A stretch of 23,465 nt of DNA from Candidatus Adlerbacteria bacterium (GCA_903824155.1 CAIJVL010000057.1:1-23465); one strand, 5' to 3'; positions 6,717 to 14,101 are shown, counted from the first letter of the stretch. Translations and numbers: made by a program. The notes: generated from the letters alone by a model not told the origin.

Positions 6717-7232
6717 ATGGCAAAGATTCCTACCGACAGTGAGATTAAACGGCTCGCAAACGCATGCAAGTTTGGCGAGTTTGGCAAAAATGCACGATAT
6801 CCGGACCGCTTTGGGCCGCTCATTGTATGTGTTGGAGGCAATCCCGAAGGGTTTGTCACCAAAGTCTTGCTGGATCCGCTGCGACACTACGGCAGCAAGC
6901 CTCTGCTTACCGATGGCAAAATGTTTCGGTGGTGCACTCAAGAGTTCGAGCCGCGCGTCCCTTCGTACCGCACTAAAAAGATATCCCGGCTGGTAAAAGA
7001 GCCGTATGAGCTTGCGGTCGATAAAAAGAGGCGCTTTGCGTATGAAAAAGCCACATACGTGTTTACCTGCACCGGTGCCATACAATACGGCTATGCCTTC
7101 GAGCGGGGCTTTCTCTTTTACAATCAAGAGGGCTTTGACATGGAGCGAATCATAGAGACGGTAACGCTTTTTGACTGGCGCTCTCTTGATTCAGCGCTTC
7201 TTATTGAAGCCTCTTCCGTTTCCAAGACATGA
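6717..7232 (+). CDS. hypothetical protein, 171 aa
   Basis: A soluble 171-aa protein without a recognised family. It contains a glycine-rich stretch (IVCVGGNPEGF), a basic central part (YRTKKISRLVKEPYEL, DKKRRFAYEK) and an aromatic C-terminal part (YGYAFERGFLFYNQEGF). No catalytic motif or membrane segment is clear. The ATG at 6717 is preceded by GAAAGGGGA at good spacing; a TTG at 6672 in the same frame would start upstream of this site and before the -10 box. The gene is a single transcription unit with its own promoter and terminator. Confidence 0.65.
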   Translation: MAKIPTDSEIKRLANACKFGEFGKNARYPDRFGPLIVCVGGNPEGFVTKVLLDPLRHYGSKPLLTDGKMFRWCTQEFEPRVPSYRTKKISRLVKEPYELAVDKKRRFAYEKATYVFTCTGAIQYGYAFERGFLFYNQEGFDMERIIETVTLFDWRSLDSALLIEASSVSKT

Positions 7233-7238
7233 ACCACG

Positions 7239-7271
7239 CCGCCCGCGAGCAATCGCGGGCGGTTTTTCTTT
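7239..7271 (+). terminator. terminator with GCAA tetraloop
   Basis: A perfect 10-bp stem (CCGCCCGCGA/TCGCGGGCGG) closes GCAA, followed by TTTTTCTTTTC. The inner 14 bases CGCGAGCAATCGCG are the same as in the terminator at 3442. Confidence 0.93.
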
Positions 7272-7284
7272 TCATTTTCCGCCC

Positions 7285-7299
7285 AAAGGCGTATAGTCT
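7285..7299 (+). promoter_or_regulatory. -10 region of the 7335 gene
   Basis: TATAGT at 7292-7297 within 15 bases identical to 5912-5926. A clear -35 hexamer is not visible. Confidence 0.5.
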
Positions 7300-7334
7300 T
7301 TTTAGTTTCGTTCCCAAATGCCAAAGGAGGCTCC

Positions 7335-7772
7335 ATGGCTGAGCTTAATCCCCAAACACGCATCCGTTTGTCTTGGATCCACGTGACCGAAGATAAACAA
7401 ATGCTCTTTTTGTATACCCCTAAAAAGGTGGTGCTCTTGGAGCCGGGCGGTTGGTACCGCACAAAAACCCCAACGGCGCCCTATGACAAGCAAAAAAAGC
7501 TGGCTGCCAAGATCTACCGTGATCTTGGTATTAGGCTCAATATCGAGACTACCGAGCTTATTACTTCGTTTGCGGCGCAGATCCACAAAAAGAAAAATCC
7601 ACAGGATGACGTCTCGTTTGAGACCTACTGCTATCGCGGCGACTTTTTGGGCAAGATTGAGCCTAAACGAGGCTACGGATGGTGTTTGCTTAACAGCAAA
7701 GATTTTCACTTAACCAGCGAGAGCGGCAAAGGCGTCCTGCAAGCAATGAAGCAGATCGGTTTTGTCAGATAA
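7335..7772 (+). CDS. Nudix-like protein with degenerate Nudix box
   Basis: A 145-aa protein with the overall layout of a Nudix hydrolase. A strand leads to LLEPGGWYR, then a loop and helix ending AKIYRDLGI, then strands TSFAAQIHKK and FETYCYRGDF. In active Nudix enzymes this region reads GX5EX7REUXEEXGU; here the glutamates that bind metal are missing (AKIYRDLGI in place of REUXEEXGU). If the match is right, it is probably not an active hydrolase. The start is clear, with AAAGGAGG 4 bases before the ATG. It stands alone between two terminators. Confidence 0.6.
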   Translation: MAELNPQTRIRLSWIHVTEDKQMLFLYTPKKVVLLEPGGWYRTKTPTAPYDKQKKLAAKIYRDLGIRLNIETTELITSFAAQIHKKKNPQDDVSFETYCYRGDFLGKIEPKRGYGWCLLNSKDFHLTSESGKGVLQAMKQIGFVR

Positions 7773-7776
7773 GCAA

Positions 7777-7809
7777 GCCTCGCGCCAAAAGCGCGGGGCT
7801 TTTCTTTTT
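7777..7809 (+). terminator. Rho-independent terminator
   Basis: A 9-bp stem (GCCTCGCGC/GCGCGGGGC, one T-G pair) with loop CAAAA, then TTTTCTTTTTC. Confidence 0.9.
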
Positions 7810-7814
7810 CGTTA

Positions 7815-7820
7815 TATACT
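7815..7820 (+). promoter_or_regulatory. -10 box of the methyltransferase gene
   Basis: TATACT, 11 bases before the ATG at 7832; a leader of about 5 bases without a ribosome-binding site is expected. Confidence 0.55.
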
Positions 7821-7831
7821 AGAAGTATCTT

Positions 7832-8386
7832 ATGGAAGAGAGTTCCTTTCTTAACCCAACCTATGCGCTGAGTAACGCAGGCGTGCATGAAGGCCAAGAG
7901 GTGGCAGACTTTGGCGCTGGCAGCGGCTTTTTTACCCGTGCGGCGGCACGCGCGGTGGGCAGCGGCACCGTATGGGCGGTCGACACCAACGGCGACTTGC
8001 TCACCCGCATCAAGAGTCTTGCGATAGCCGAAGGTTTGCACAACGTCGAGATTTTGCGCGGCAATATCGAATCTCCGGCCGGCTGCGGCTTGCCCGCAGA
8101 GCATTTTGACGTGGTAATCGCCGCCAACATTCTTTTTAGTGCACATAACAAAACGCAGCTGGTTAAAGAAATGCATCGCGTACTTAAAAAAGCGGGCCGC
8201 GCGCTGGTCACCGACTGGTCTAGTTCGCACGGCGGGCTGGGGCCACACCCCGACCACGTCGTACGCGAGCCGCAAGCGCGCGAGTTGTTTGAAGATAACG
8301 GCTTTACCTATATGGGGCCGATACGTGCCGGCGCATATCACTGGGGATTTACCGTTCGCAAAAAGTCCGTTAAAAGCGCACAATAA
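7832..8386 (+). CDS. class I SAM-dependent methyltransferase
   Basis: A 184-aa Rossmann-fold methyltransferase. Motif I is VADFGAGSGFFTRA (about 24-37), followed by the acidic strand end VWAVDTN that binds the ribose, NVEILRGNIES (motif III region) and FDVVIAANILFS (motif IV). After that comes the MHRVLKKAGRALVTDW strand/helix typical of UbiE/type 11-like enzymes. The substrate is unknown. No cap or extra domain is present. The gene begins about 5 bases after the expected transcription start and has no Shine-Dalgarno sequence. The solute-binding protein gene follows after 23 bases. Confidence 0.88.
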   Translation: MEESSFLNPTYALSNAGVHEGQEVADFGAGSGFFTRAAARAVGSGTVWAVDTNGDLLTRIKSLAIAEGLHNVEILRGNIESPAGCGLPAEHFDVVIAANILFSAHNKTQLVKEMHRVLKKAGRALVTDWSSSHGGLGPHPDHVVREPQARELFEDNGFTYMGPIRAGAYHWGFTVRKKSVKSAQ

Positions 8387-8409
8387 AAAGAAGATATAAA
8401 AAGTAAGAT

Positions 8410-9744
8410 ATGAAGATGTCCAATTTCCAACTCATAGCGCTCGTCCTCTTCGGCTTTTTTATTTTGCTCGGCGTGGGCGTATTTGCCGCCTTTGGAGGGC
8501 TTCTTGGCGGCTCCTCGGTTGGTCCGGTCACCATTTGGGGTACGCTCGACAGCAACATGGTCAATACCATGATAGGCACGCTGCGCTCGTCCGATAAAAC
8601 GTTTGCCAACGTGCGGTACATACAAAAGGATCCGGCAACCTACAGCAGCGATTTGGTAAACGCGATGGCAAGCGGACAGGGGCCCGACCTCTTTTTGATA
8701 CCGCAAGACCAGGTAGTGTCGTTTGCCAACAAAATAAACCCCGTGCCGTACTCGGCGGTGTCGCAGGCGCAGTTTACCGGCTCGTTTATCGACGAAGGGC
8801 AGATATTTTTGACGCAAAACGGCGCGCTCGCGCTGCCGTTTACCATTGATCCGCTGGTAATGTACTGGAACCGCGATTTATTTGCGGGGGCGGGGCTGGC
8901 GCAGCCGCCGCAATACTGGAGCGACTTTTTAACCATCGCGCCCAAGCTTACGTCGCTCGACTCTGGCAGCAACGTGCATCAAAGCGCGGTCGCCTTGGGC
9001 ACTTGGAAAAATATCGACCACGCCAAAGCGATACTGTCGGCATTATTTATGCAGGCGGGAGACTCTATCGTGTCGCGCGACCCTTCAGGCAATTTGATAC
9101 CGGTCTTGGGGACTATGCCAACCAATGCGCCTGCTAACCCCGCAGAGTCGGCGCTGCGCTTTTATACCGAGTTTGCCAACCCGGGCAAAACAACCTACTC
9201 GTGGAACAATGCACTGCCTGCCTCGGGCACCGCATTTGTTAACGGCAGCGTTGGCGCGTACTTTGGCTTTGCAAGCGAGTACTCCACTATTGCGGCGCGC
9301 AACCCCAACCTTAGTTTTGGCGTAGCAACGCTGCCGCAGCTCCAGGGCAATACCACGCATATAACCTTTGGGCAGATCACCGGCGTTGCCATATCGCGCA
9401 CTGCGGCCAACCCCAGTGGCGCCTTACTTGTTGCCGAGCACCTAACGGGGCAGGCAGCCATTTCGCTTTTGGCCCAGCAGATATTTTTGCCGCCGGTGCG
9501 CCGCGACGTAGTGATTGACACCTCAAGCAACGCGGCGGCGGCCATATTTGTACAGTCGAGCCTTATCGCGCGCGCATGGCTTGACCCGTCGCCAGCGGCT
9601 ACCGACACGGTGTTTCAAAATATGGTCAATGAGGTGTTGAGCGGCGCGCAAGAGCCCGCTAGCGCCATTGCCGAAGCGTCGCAGGCAATGTCCCGCGTCT
9701 TTTCGGGTACGGTTCAATCACAATCAACCGCGCCGCTGCAATAA
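8410..9744 (+). CDS. membrane-anchored extracellular solute-binding protein
   Basis: A 444-aa protein of the family 1 extracellular solute-binding type (sugar-binding proteins of ABC importers). Residues 6-30 form one transmembrane segment rather than a lipobox. After that VTIWGT opens the binding fold, and GPDLFLIPQDQV, LPFTIDPLVMYWNRDLF (the hinge motif, D-P-L-V-M-Y-W-N) and WSDFL follow as in family 1 proteins. The C-terminal part is Ala/Ser-rich. No permease or ATPase gene is near. Instead five pilin-like genes follow, the first one base after the stop. It probably acts on the outer face of the membrane, either as a receptor or as part of a surface structure. A second in-frame ATG at 8416 is possible. 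Confidence 0.85.
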   Translation: MKMSNFQLIALVLFGFFILLGVGVFAAFGGLLGGSSVGPVTIWGTLDSNMVNTMIGTLRSSDKTFANVRYIQKDPATYSSDLVNAMASGQGPDLFLIPQDQVVSFANKINPVPYSAVSQAQFTGSFIDEGQIFLTQNGALALPFTIDPLVMYWNRDLFAGAGLAQPPQYWSDFLTIAPKLTSLDSGSNVHQSAVALGTWKNIDHAKAILSALFMQAGDSIVSRDPSGNLIPVLGTMPTNAPANPAESALRFYTEFANPGKTTYSWNNALPASGTAFVNGSVGAYFGFASEYSTIAARNPNLSFGVATLPQLQGNTTHITFGQITGVAISRTAANPSGALLVAEHLTGQAAISLLAQQIFLPPVRRDVVIDTSSNAAAAIFVQSSLIARAWLDPSPAATDTVFQNMVNEVLSGAQEPASAIAEASQAMSRVFSGTVQSQSTAPLQ

Positions 9745-9745
9745 T

Positions 9746-9979
9746 ATGTTTACCGAACCCAACCTACAAGGAGGCATCATCAATACTATCTTTGCGCTGC
9801 TCTTTGCGGTTAACGTTGTGGCCATAGTGTGGGGCATCGCCATTTACTTTACCGAAATGGGAAGTGACCATGGCAAAGCCGAAGGTAAGGAGTTTATCTT
9901 AAAGTCGGTTACCTATCTGCTTTTACTCATGTGCATCTATGCGGTGGTCGAGTGGGTGCGCAATGCGGTCGGATTTTAA
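9746..9979 (+). CDS. small two-helix membrane protein (pilin-like 1)
   Basis: A 77-aa protein with two transmembrane helices (about 11-36 and 52-72) joined by a short polar loop (TEMGSDHGKAEGKE). The layout agrees with the four genes downstream and with VirB2/TrbC-like pilins, but it lacks a signal peptide. The ATG is one base after the solute-binding protein stop, and no Shine-Dalgarno sequence is present, so translation is likely coupled. The reading frame is open further upstream inside the previous gene, but that part is an overlap without protein character. Confidence 0.7.
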   Translation: MFTEPNLQGGIINTIFALLFAVNVVAIVWGIAIYFTEMGSDHGKAEGKEFILKSVTYLLLLMCIYAVVEWVRNAVGF

Positions 9980-9984
9980 TAGCT

Positions 9985-9990
9985 TATACT
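9985..9990 (+). promoter_or_regulatory. internal -10 box, leaderless
   Basis: TATACT followed by exactly 6 bases (AGAGTC) and the ATG at 9997, the same spacing as at 3481. Confidence 0.6.
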
Positions 9991-9996
9991 AGAGTC

Positions 9997-10440
9997 ATGA
10001 AGAAACTTTTGTTACTGGCGGCGGGCATGCTGCTTTTTGTATCTCCGGTAGTCGTGTTTGCACAAAATATCACTAGTAATAGCACTGCTCCTAATATATA
10101 TAGCAATAGTACGCCACCGGCAACTACGGGTAACCCGCAAACCGTTACCAATCCGCTCGGCGGCATCAACAGTTTTTGCGGGCTTATTAAGGCTATCCTT
10201 GGCGCGGTGATACAAATTGGCATCCCTATTGCCGTGCTGTTTATTGTCTTTGCCGGCTTTAAGTTTGTACTGGCGCGCGGCAACCCCGGCAAGATAGACG
10301 AAGCGCGCAAAAACTTGATGTATACGCTCATTGGCATCGGCATCTTTTTAGGCGCGTGGCTTATTGCCGTGGTTATAGCCAACACCGTCAACTCCCTCGG
10401 CGCCGGCAGCGGCAGCTCGTCTATTATTTCCTGCAACTAA
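9997..10440 (+). CDS. VirB2/TrbC-type pilin-like protein with signal peptide (pilin-like 2)
   Basis: A 147-aa exported protein. Residues 1-22 are a signal peptide (MKKLLLLAAG..., likely cut after VFA). A Ser/Thr/Asn-rich linker (23-52) follows, then two helices (about 68-92 and 108-131) separated by the basic loop ARGNPGKIDEARKN. This is the layout of type IV secretion pilins of the VirB2/TrbC class, as commonly found in Patescibacteria. A Cys at 61 and another at 146 could form a disulfide. The ATG at 9997 is chosen over an upstream in-frame start at 9931 because it begins the signal peptide and follows a TATACT box by 6 bases. Confidence 0.8.
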   Translation: MKKLLLLAAGMLLFVSPVVVFAQNITSNSTAPNIYSNSTPPATTGNPQTVTNPLGGINSFCGLIKAILGAVIQIGIPIAVLFIVFAGFKFVLARGNPGKIDEARKNLMYTLIGIGIFLGAWLIAVVIANTVNSLGAGSGSSSIISCN

Positions 10441-10444
10441 CTCT

Positions 10445-10816
10445 ATGGGATTTTTAAACGGCGCAACTACCTTCTCGTCCGCCATACAAAGCCTTATTGG
10501 GCTTATGAACATGCTGGTGAGCGTGCTTGCCGCGCTTGCCGTAGTGGTCTTTTTTATAGGCCTCGTGCGGTACATCAAAGACTCGGCCGACTCGCACGGC
10601 CATACCGAGGGGCGCGAGCGCATCATCTGGAGCCTTATCGCACTGTTTATACTCTTTTCGATTTGGGGCATCCTGGCGCTCCTTAGCATTACTTTTTTTG
10701 GCAGCAGCAACCTTAACGGCGGCACTACCGGTACGGGTACGAGCCCGGGGCAGCCTCTCAATATATCGCCTTCATATTACAATACGGTCGACAGCAGCGG
10801 CAATCCCACACCATAG
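10445..10816 (+). CDS. pilin-like membrane protein 3
   Basis: A 123-aa protein with two helices (about 20-44 and 60-86) around the polar loop RYIKDSADSHGHTEGRER, and a Gly/Thr/Ser/Pro-rich tail of about 35 residues. It shares the pattern VVFFIGLVRYI...R..IIWSLIALFILFSIWGIL with genes 4 and 5 of the series, so these are tandem paralogues. There is no signal peptide. It begins 4 bases after gene 2 and has no Shine-Dalgarno sequence. The low-complexity tail is probably outside the cell or exposed on an assembled fibre; this is inference. Confidence 0.78.
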   Translation: MGFLNGATTFSSAIQSLIGLMNMLVSVLAALAVVVFFIGLVRYIKDSADSHGHTEGRERIIWSLIALFILFSIWGILALLSITFFGSSNLNGGTTGTGTSPGQPLNISPSYYNTVDSSGNPTP

Positions 10817-10825
10817 CGGTCCTAT

Positions 10826-10859
10826 CCACACGCAGGGGTTGTAGGGCAGGGGCGCGTGG
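10826..10859 (+). promoter_or_regulatory. hairpin between pilin-like genes 3 and 4
   Basis: An imperfect inverted repeat CCACACGC/GCGCGTGG (7 of 8 pairs) with a long loop and no T tract. It could stabilise mRNA ends or regulate gene 4; it is not a standard terminator. Confidence 0.35.
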
Positions 10860-10890
10860 TAGAGTTAAGAGGTAACAAAATAAATTTACT

Positions 10891-11241
10891 ATGAAAAAAA
10901 CAGCTATTTTATCAGCAGCGCTTTTGGCCTTTCCTTTTATAGCATCGGCACAGGCATTGCAGCCGATTAAGAACCTTATCGTAGCAGTGGGCGGCATCCT
11001 TAACATGCTTATCCCGATACTTATTGCCGCCGCGCTGGTGGTATTTTTCTGGGGCCTAGTGCAGTACATCCGCGCTTCGGGCGAGGGTTTGGCTGCAGGA
11101 CGTAACACGATGATCGCCGGCATCCTCTCGCTCTTTATCATGGTGTCTATCTGGGGCTTGGTTAACTTGGCGCAAAACGCCTTTGGCGTTAGCGGCACGG
11201 GCAGCGTGCAGATCCCTCAGGTACCAACCGCGCAGTACTAG
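10891..11241 (+). CDS. pilin-like membrane protein 4 with signal peptide
   Basis: A 116-aa protein with a signal peptide (MKKTAILSAALLAFPFIASA, likely cut after residue 20), two helices (about 33-60 and 72-97) and a polar connecting loop RASGEGLAAGRN. VVFFWGLVQYIR and MVSIWGLVNL match the paralogues before and after. It is about 75 bases from the previous gene, with a hairpin in between, and may have its own start of transcription. No ribosome-binding site is obvious. Confidence 0.8.
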   Translation: MKKTAILSAALLAFPFIASAQALQPIKNLIVAVGGILNMLIPILIAAALVVFFWGLVQYIRASGEGLAAGRNTMIAGILSLFIMVSIWGLVNLAQNAFGVSGTGSVQIPQVPTAQY

Positions 11242-11260
11242 TTTGTAGACGCTTGGCTTT

Positions 11261-11545
11261 ATGCTTACCACTACCGTTATTGCCCAGCGCTTAACTAACC
11301 TTATCGTTAACCCGCTTATTGCTCTTGTCTTTGCGGCGGGACTCTTGGTGTTTTTTTGGGGCGTGATAGAGTTTTTGCTTGCACTTAATGCCGGCGGCTC
11401 TTCCAGCAAAGAAGATGGTAAAAAGCACATGTTGTGGGGCCTTATCGGCATGTTTGTGATGGTGGCCGCGTACGCGCTGTTTAACTTCCTCGTAAGCAAC
11501 ATCTGCGGCAGCCTCTCGGCCTGCTACTCAGGCGCCAATTTGTAA
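11261..11545 (+). CDS. pilin-like membrane protein 5
   Basis: A 94-aa protein with two helices (about 13-39 and 55-83) and a polar loop with GGSSSKEDGKKH. The motif LLVFFWGVIEFLLAL and WGLIGMFVMVAAYAL matches the other pilin-like proteins. No signal peptide is seen. Two Cys near the C-terminus (ICGSLSACYSG) could form a disulfide. It is the last gene of the plus-strand run and ends at a bidirectional terminator. There is a 19-base gap to the previous gene. Confidence 0.78.
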   Translation: MLTTTVIAQRLTNLIVNPLIALVFAAGLLVFFWGVIEFLLALNAGGSSSKEDGKKHMLWGLIGMFVMVAAYALFNFLVSNICGSLSACYSGANL

Positions 11546-11568
11546 AATATAAAATAGGAAAAAGAAAA

Positions 11569-11600
11569 GGCGCCGGTCATAAAAGACCGGCGCCGTTTTG
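11569..11600. terminator. bidirectional terminator between converging genes
   Basis: A perfect 10-bp stem GGCGCCGGTC/GACCGGCGCC with loop ATAAAA, preceded by AAAAAGAAAA and followed by GTTTTG. It serves the pilin-like run (+) and the SPFH operon (-). Confidence 0.9.
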
Positions 11601-11603
11601 TTG

Positions 11604-12485
11604 CTAGTAGCGTCTAGGTACCAACGCTATGTCGCCGTCGAAAGAAATGTCCGCCGTCCATACCCACTCGATATCTCTTGGAGCCTCTCCGTTGCAGACA
11701 CGGTAAGGTTTCGGGTCATTGGTCGATGCAGCTCGCCGCACGTAAATGCAGTGATCGTATGACCAAATATCTACCGAACAGTTGGCCTTTGGGTTAACCC
11801 ATATTGGAGTGTGGCCAAAGGTGACAGTTTGCTTAATCGCCGGACACTGAGGATTAGCGGGGGCCGAGGCAACGGTGGTACCCGAAGAATTCCACGGACG
11901 CCACACGACGAACTCCTGCCACGTATTTTTGTGAGAGAAGCCCAACATGACGAATCCGAAGATCAGGAGCGCGACCATTAGAGCGCGGTCCCACCCTTTG
12001 AGGTAGGTCCAGGCTATAAGCAGCAAGCCGATCGCGACGAGATACAAGAATTCGCGGCGAAGGCCTATGCCGATAGTATTGTGGCTGTAGAGCTCATAGA
12101 TCGCATATACGAGCAGTATGGTCGCCGTGCGAAGAAGGACGGCGTACAACTTTTTGCGATCGACGTTTAGAACCACGAACGGCAATGCCGCAAGCACCGC
12201 TATCACTAAGATAAGCGGTACTCCCGGCACGGAGGGTAGTTCATAATCCCAGCCATTTTGGACCAACAAGTAGGCGACCCAAGCTGCGAGGATCGCCGCC
12301 AAGATGACCCCCATTGTCTGGAGGGATTTCCAGAATGCTCTAGCCGACCAGGCCAGATTTAGGTTCAAGGAAGGCAGCCTGTTGACTGCACTCCCGGCCG
12401 CTGATACCCACCGCCTCCTACCTTTGTAGTAGATGATGATGAGGGCAAGTGCTAGAAGCACCGGCCAGTACGCAAGAAAGCTCAT
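11604..12485 (-). CDS. polytopic membrane protein with Cys-containing C-terminal domain
   Basis: A 293-aa protein that I do not recognise. About six hydrophobic helices are visible (first near residues 4-20, then in the ranges 57-78, 88-106, 114-133, 146-164 and 169-185). A polar C-terminal domain of about 100 residues follows, with four Cys (PQCPAIKQ, KANCSVD, YDHCIYV, YRVCNGE), which probably form disulfides outside the membrane. Its start overlaps the SPFH stop by 4 bases, so the two proteins probably work together. No Shine-Dalgarno sequence is needed for such coupling. The function is unknown. Confidence 0.7.
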   Translation of the reverse strand: MSFLAYWPVLLALALIIIYYKGRRRWVSAAGSAVNRLPSLNLNLAWSARAFWKSLQTMGVILAAILAAWVAYLLVQNGWDYELPSVPGVPLILVIAVLAALPFVVLNVDRKKLYAVLLRTATILLVYAIYELYSHNTIGIGLRREFLYLVAIGLLLIAWTYLKGWDRALMVALLIFGFVMLGFSHKNTWQEFVVWRPWNSSGTTVASAPANPQCPAIKQTVTFGHTPIWVNPKANCSVDIWSYDHCIYVRRAASTNDPKPYRVCNGEAPRDIEWVWTADISFDGDIALVPRRY

Positions 12486-13750
12486 GGATTCTCTCCTGAT
12501 GTAGGTTGAGTGCCTTTGAAGTTTTTGGCGAATGTCCCGACCAGGTTCGTGAGATCGAACCCAGGCATGATGATCGTGGGCTTAGCCTGCGCGATATCGC
12601 GAAGGACCTCTGCGGCAAGTTGATCTTGGGGGCGTACCCCGAGCTTATCCGCCGCTTCTTTTTCGCCTTCGCCGCGGCCGATTATCATCGCTTTTTCCGC
12701 GGCCGCATTACCTTCGCCTGCACGCGTAAGCCGGATCTTTTCGGCTTCTGCGGCAGTAACAGTTGCGCGAGCAGCGAATTTAGCTTGCACCGCGCTCTCG
12801 ATCGACGTATTAAGGCTTTTCGAGAATACGAAGAGCTTTACTTTGGCATCAACAACGTCGATGCCCCACCACTTTGTCTTCCGCTTGATATCGGAAAGCA
12901 ACTCTCCGTTCACCGTGTCCACCTCGGCTAGCGAGCGGGCAAGGGACTTGTTTGAGAACTCACGGAATATGAGGCTGATAGCCATATTGCCGATTTGCTC
13001 GCGGGCATTCGTTAGCATCCGCTCGGGATGCTCCTGATACTCTTCGCTTGCGCTGATGTTTTTGTCCGTGTCGCCGATTCGGGAAAAGAAATCCCAAAAA
13101 TAGCATACCCGGATTCGGACAAACAGCGTTGCTTCTTCCGTCACACGCCCGGTGAGAGGGTCAGCAGTTGCATCCGCTCCTGTTTCATCCGCGAATGGTA
13201 TGCGGATTGGCGGAAACATACCGGGGGGCACTGGTAGGTCGGGCGGACCGCGCCAAACTTTTGTATCGTCTTCGGGCCACGCAAGCTCGACGACAAGTGC
13301 GGTCACCTCGTCCTGCTCCATAATGCCGGGCAGGACAATAGCGAGGCTTCCGCTGAAGACCTTGGTAGGCCAGCCGAGGATAGACACGCCGGACATCTCG
13401 TTTCTTTTGATGATGTCGATGCTCGCGATGAAGTAGAGCAAGCCGAGCCCCAAAATGAAGTATCCAAGGTTGAAGACTCCGCCTACGACGATAGACGAAA
13501 TTCCGCTCAGATACCAACCGCCCCCCAACCAGATGGCAAAAAAGGCGATGACGATGAAGTAGTAAAGCCACGCATAGCTTTTGATATGGCCCTCATCTTC
13601 GATGATTGTGGCTTTATCTTCTTCTGAAGATGGTGCCGCAGGGTTCTGAGGTGCTGTGCGACGGTTTGTCCAGCGCAACAGGCCATAGATGATTCCGCTG
13701 CTGACGAGGATAAATCCTACGACAAGCACGAGTGATGCGATATATGACAT
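12482..13750 (-). CDS. SPFH/band 7 domain membrane protein
   Basis: A 422-aa protein of the stomatin/prohibitin/flotillin type. Three hydrophobic segments (about 3-26, 58-82, 85-110) precede the SPFH domain (about 120-320). After this comes the Ala/Glu-rich coiled coil AAEAEKIRLTRAGEGNAAAE and the tail AQAKPTIIMPGFD typical of band 7 proteins. Such proteins form large rings on membranes and organise microdomains or proteases. The ATG at 13750 is chosen over a TTG at 13771 because AAAGGTG lies just upstream. A near-consensus promoter stands at 13814-13843, and the membrane gene that follows overlaps its stop. Confidence 0.85.
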   Translation of the reverse strand: MSYIASLVLVVGFILVSSGIIYGLLRWTNRRTAPQNPAAPSSEEDKATIIEDEGHIKSYAWLYYFIVIAFFAIWLGGGWYLSGISSIVVGGVFNLGYFILGLGLLYFIASIDIIKRNEMSGVSILGWPTKVFSGSLAIVLPGIMEQDEVTALVVELAWPEDDTKVWRGPPDLPVPPGMFPPIRIPFADETGADATADPLTGRVTEEATLFVRIRVCYFWDFFSRIGDTDKNISASEEYQEHPERMLTNAREQIGNMAISLIFREFSNKSLARSLAEVDTVNGELLSDIKRKTKWWGIDVVDAKVKLFVFSKSLNTSIESAVQAKFAARATVTAAEAEKIRLTRAGEGNAAAEKAMIIGRGEGEKEAADKLGVRPQDQLAAEVLRDIAQAKPTIIMPGFDLTNLVGTFAKNFKGTQPTSGENP

Positions 13751-13813
13751 GAGGTCACCTTTCAGTTTCAATGAACGGTTGCGGCAGAATTGCCGTGATT
13801 TGGTTCCGGGAGA

Positions 13814-13843
13814 ATTATATCACAACAAAACGAGCTTTGTCAA
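13814..13843 (-). promoter_or_regulatory. near-consensus sigma-70 promoter of the SPFH operon
   Basis: On the minus strand, TTGACA (13843-13838), an 18-base spacer and TATAAT (13819-13814). Both hexamers are perfect; the leader is about 60 bases. Confidence 0.9.
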
Positions 13844-13846
13844 GCT

Positions 13847-13867
13847 AAAAAACCTTATAACATAAGG
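13847..13867 (-). terminator. terminator after the tRNA cluster
   Basis: On the minus strand CCTTAT/ATAAGG with loop GTT is followed by TTTTTT. It ends the tRNA transcript just before the SPFH promoter. Confidence 0.6.
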
Positions 13868-13868
13868 G

Positions 13869-13887
13869 TTTTTAAGGGAACACTTAT
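13869..13887 (+). repeat. 19-base repeat, copy 1 (between tRNA-Leu and SPFH gene)
   Basis: TTTTTAAGGGAACACTTAT, identical to 16798-16816 inside the start of the cysteine desulfurase gene. Both copies are followed at once by a hairpin (here GTCCCT/AGGGAC). Confidence 0.85.
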
Positions 13888-13928
13888 GTCCCTTAGAGGG
13901 ACGGCACTTTATAAAAGGTCGCATCCAA

Positions 13929-14014
13929 AGTGCTGGGGAGAGGACTTGAACCTCCATGGATTGCTCCGCTTGCTCCTAAGGCAAGTGCGTATACCAATTC
14001 CGCCACCCCAGCAC
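13929..14014 (-). tRNA. tRNA-Leu(TAG)
   Basis: A class II tRNA. The acceptor GTGCTGG/CCAGCAC pairs fully, the anticodon stem CTTGC/GCAAG holds loop CTTAGGA with anticodon TAG, and the variable arm is long. The T arm contains GGTTCAAGTCC. CCA is not encoded. The base at the discriminator position reads T, whereas leucine tRNAs normally carry A. Confidence 0.9.
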
Positions 14015-14028
14015 TCTGTTAACGACTG

Positions 14029-14101
14029 TGCGCCCTGTAGGATTCGAACCTACGACCATCTCCTTAAGAGGGAGTTGCTCTACCAACTGAGCTAAGGGCG
14101 C
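14029..14101 (-). tRNA. tRNA-Lys(CTT)
   Basis: The acceptor GCGCCCT/AGGGCGC pairs fully, the D arm has GCTCAGTTGGTAGAGC, the anticodon loop CTCTTAA gives CTT, and the T arm has GTAGGTTCGAATCCTAC. The discriminator is A; CCA is not encoded. The lowest anticodon-stem pair (27-43) is A-A. Confidence 0.95.

Noticed and set aside
8410..9744. ABC importer operon
   Set aside because: Only the binding protein is present; the genes that follow are two-helix pilin-like proteins, not permease or ATPase subunits.
13886..14095. 69-aa plus-strand reading frame
   Set aside because: It runs through the antisense of tRNA-Leu and tRNA-Lys.
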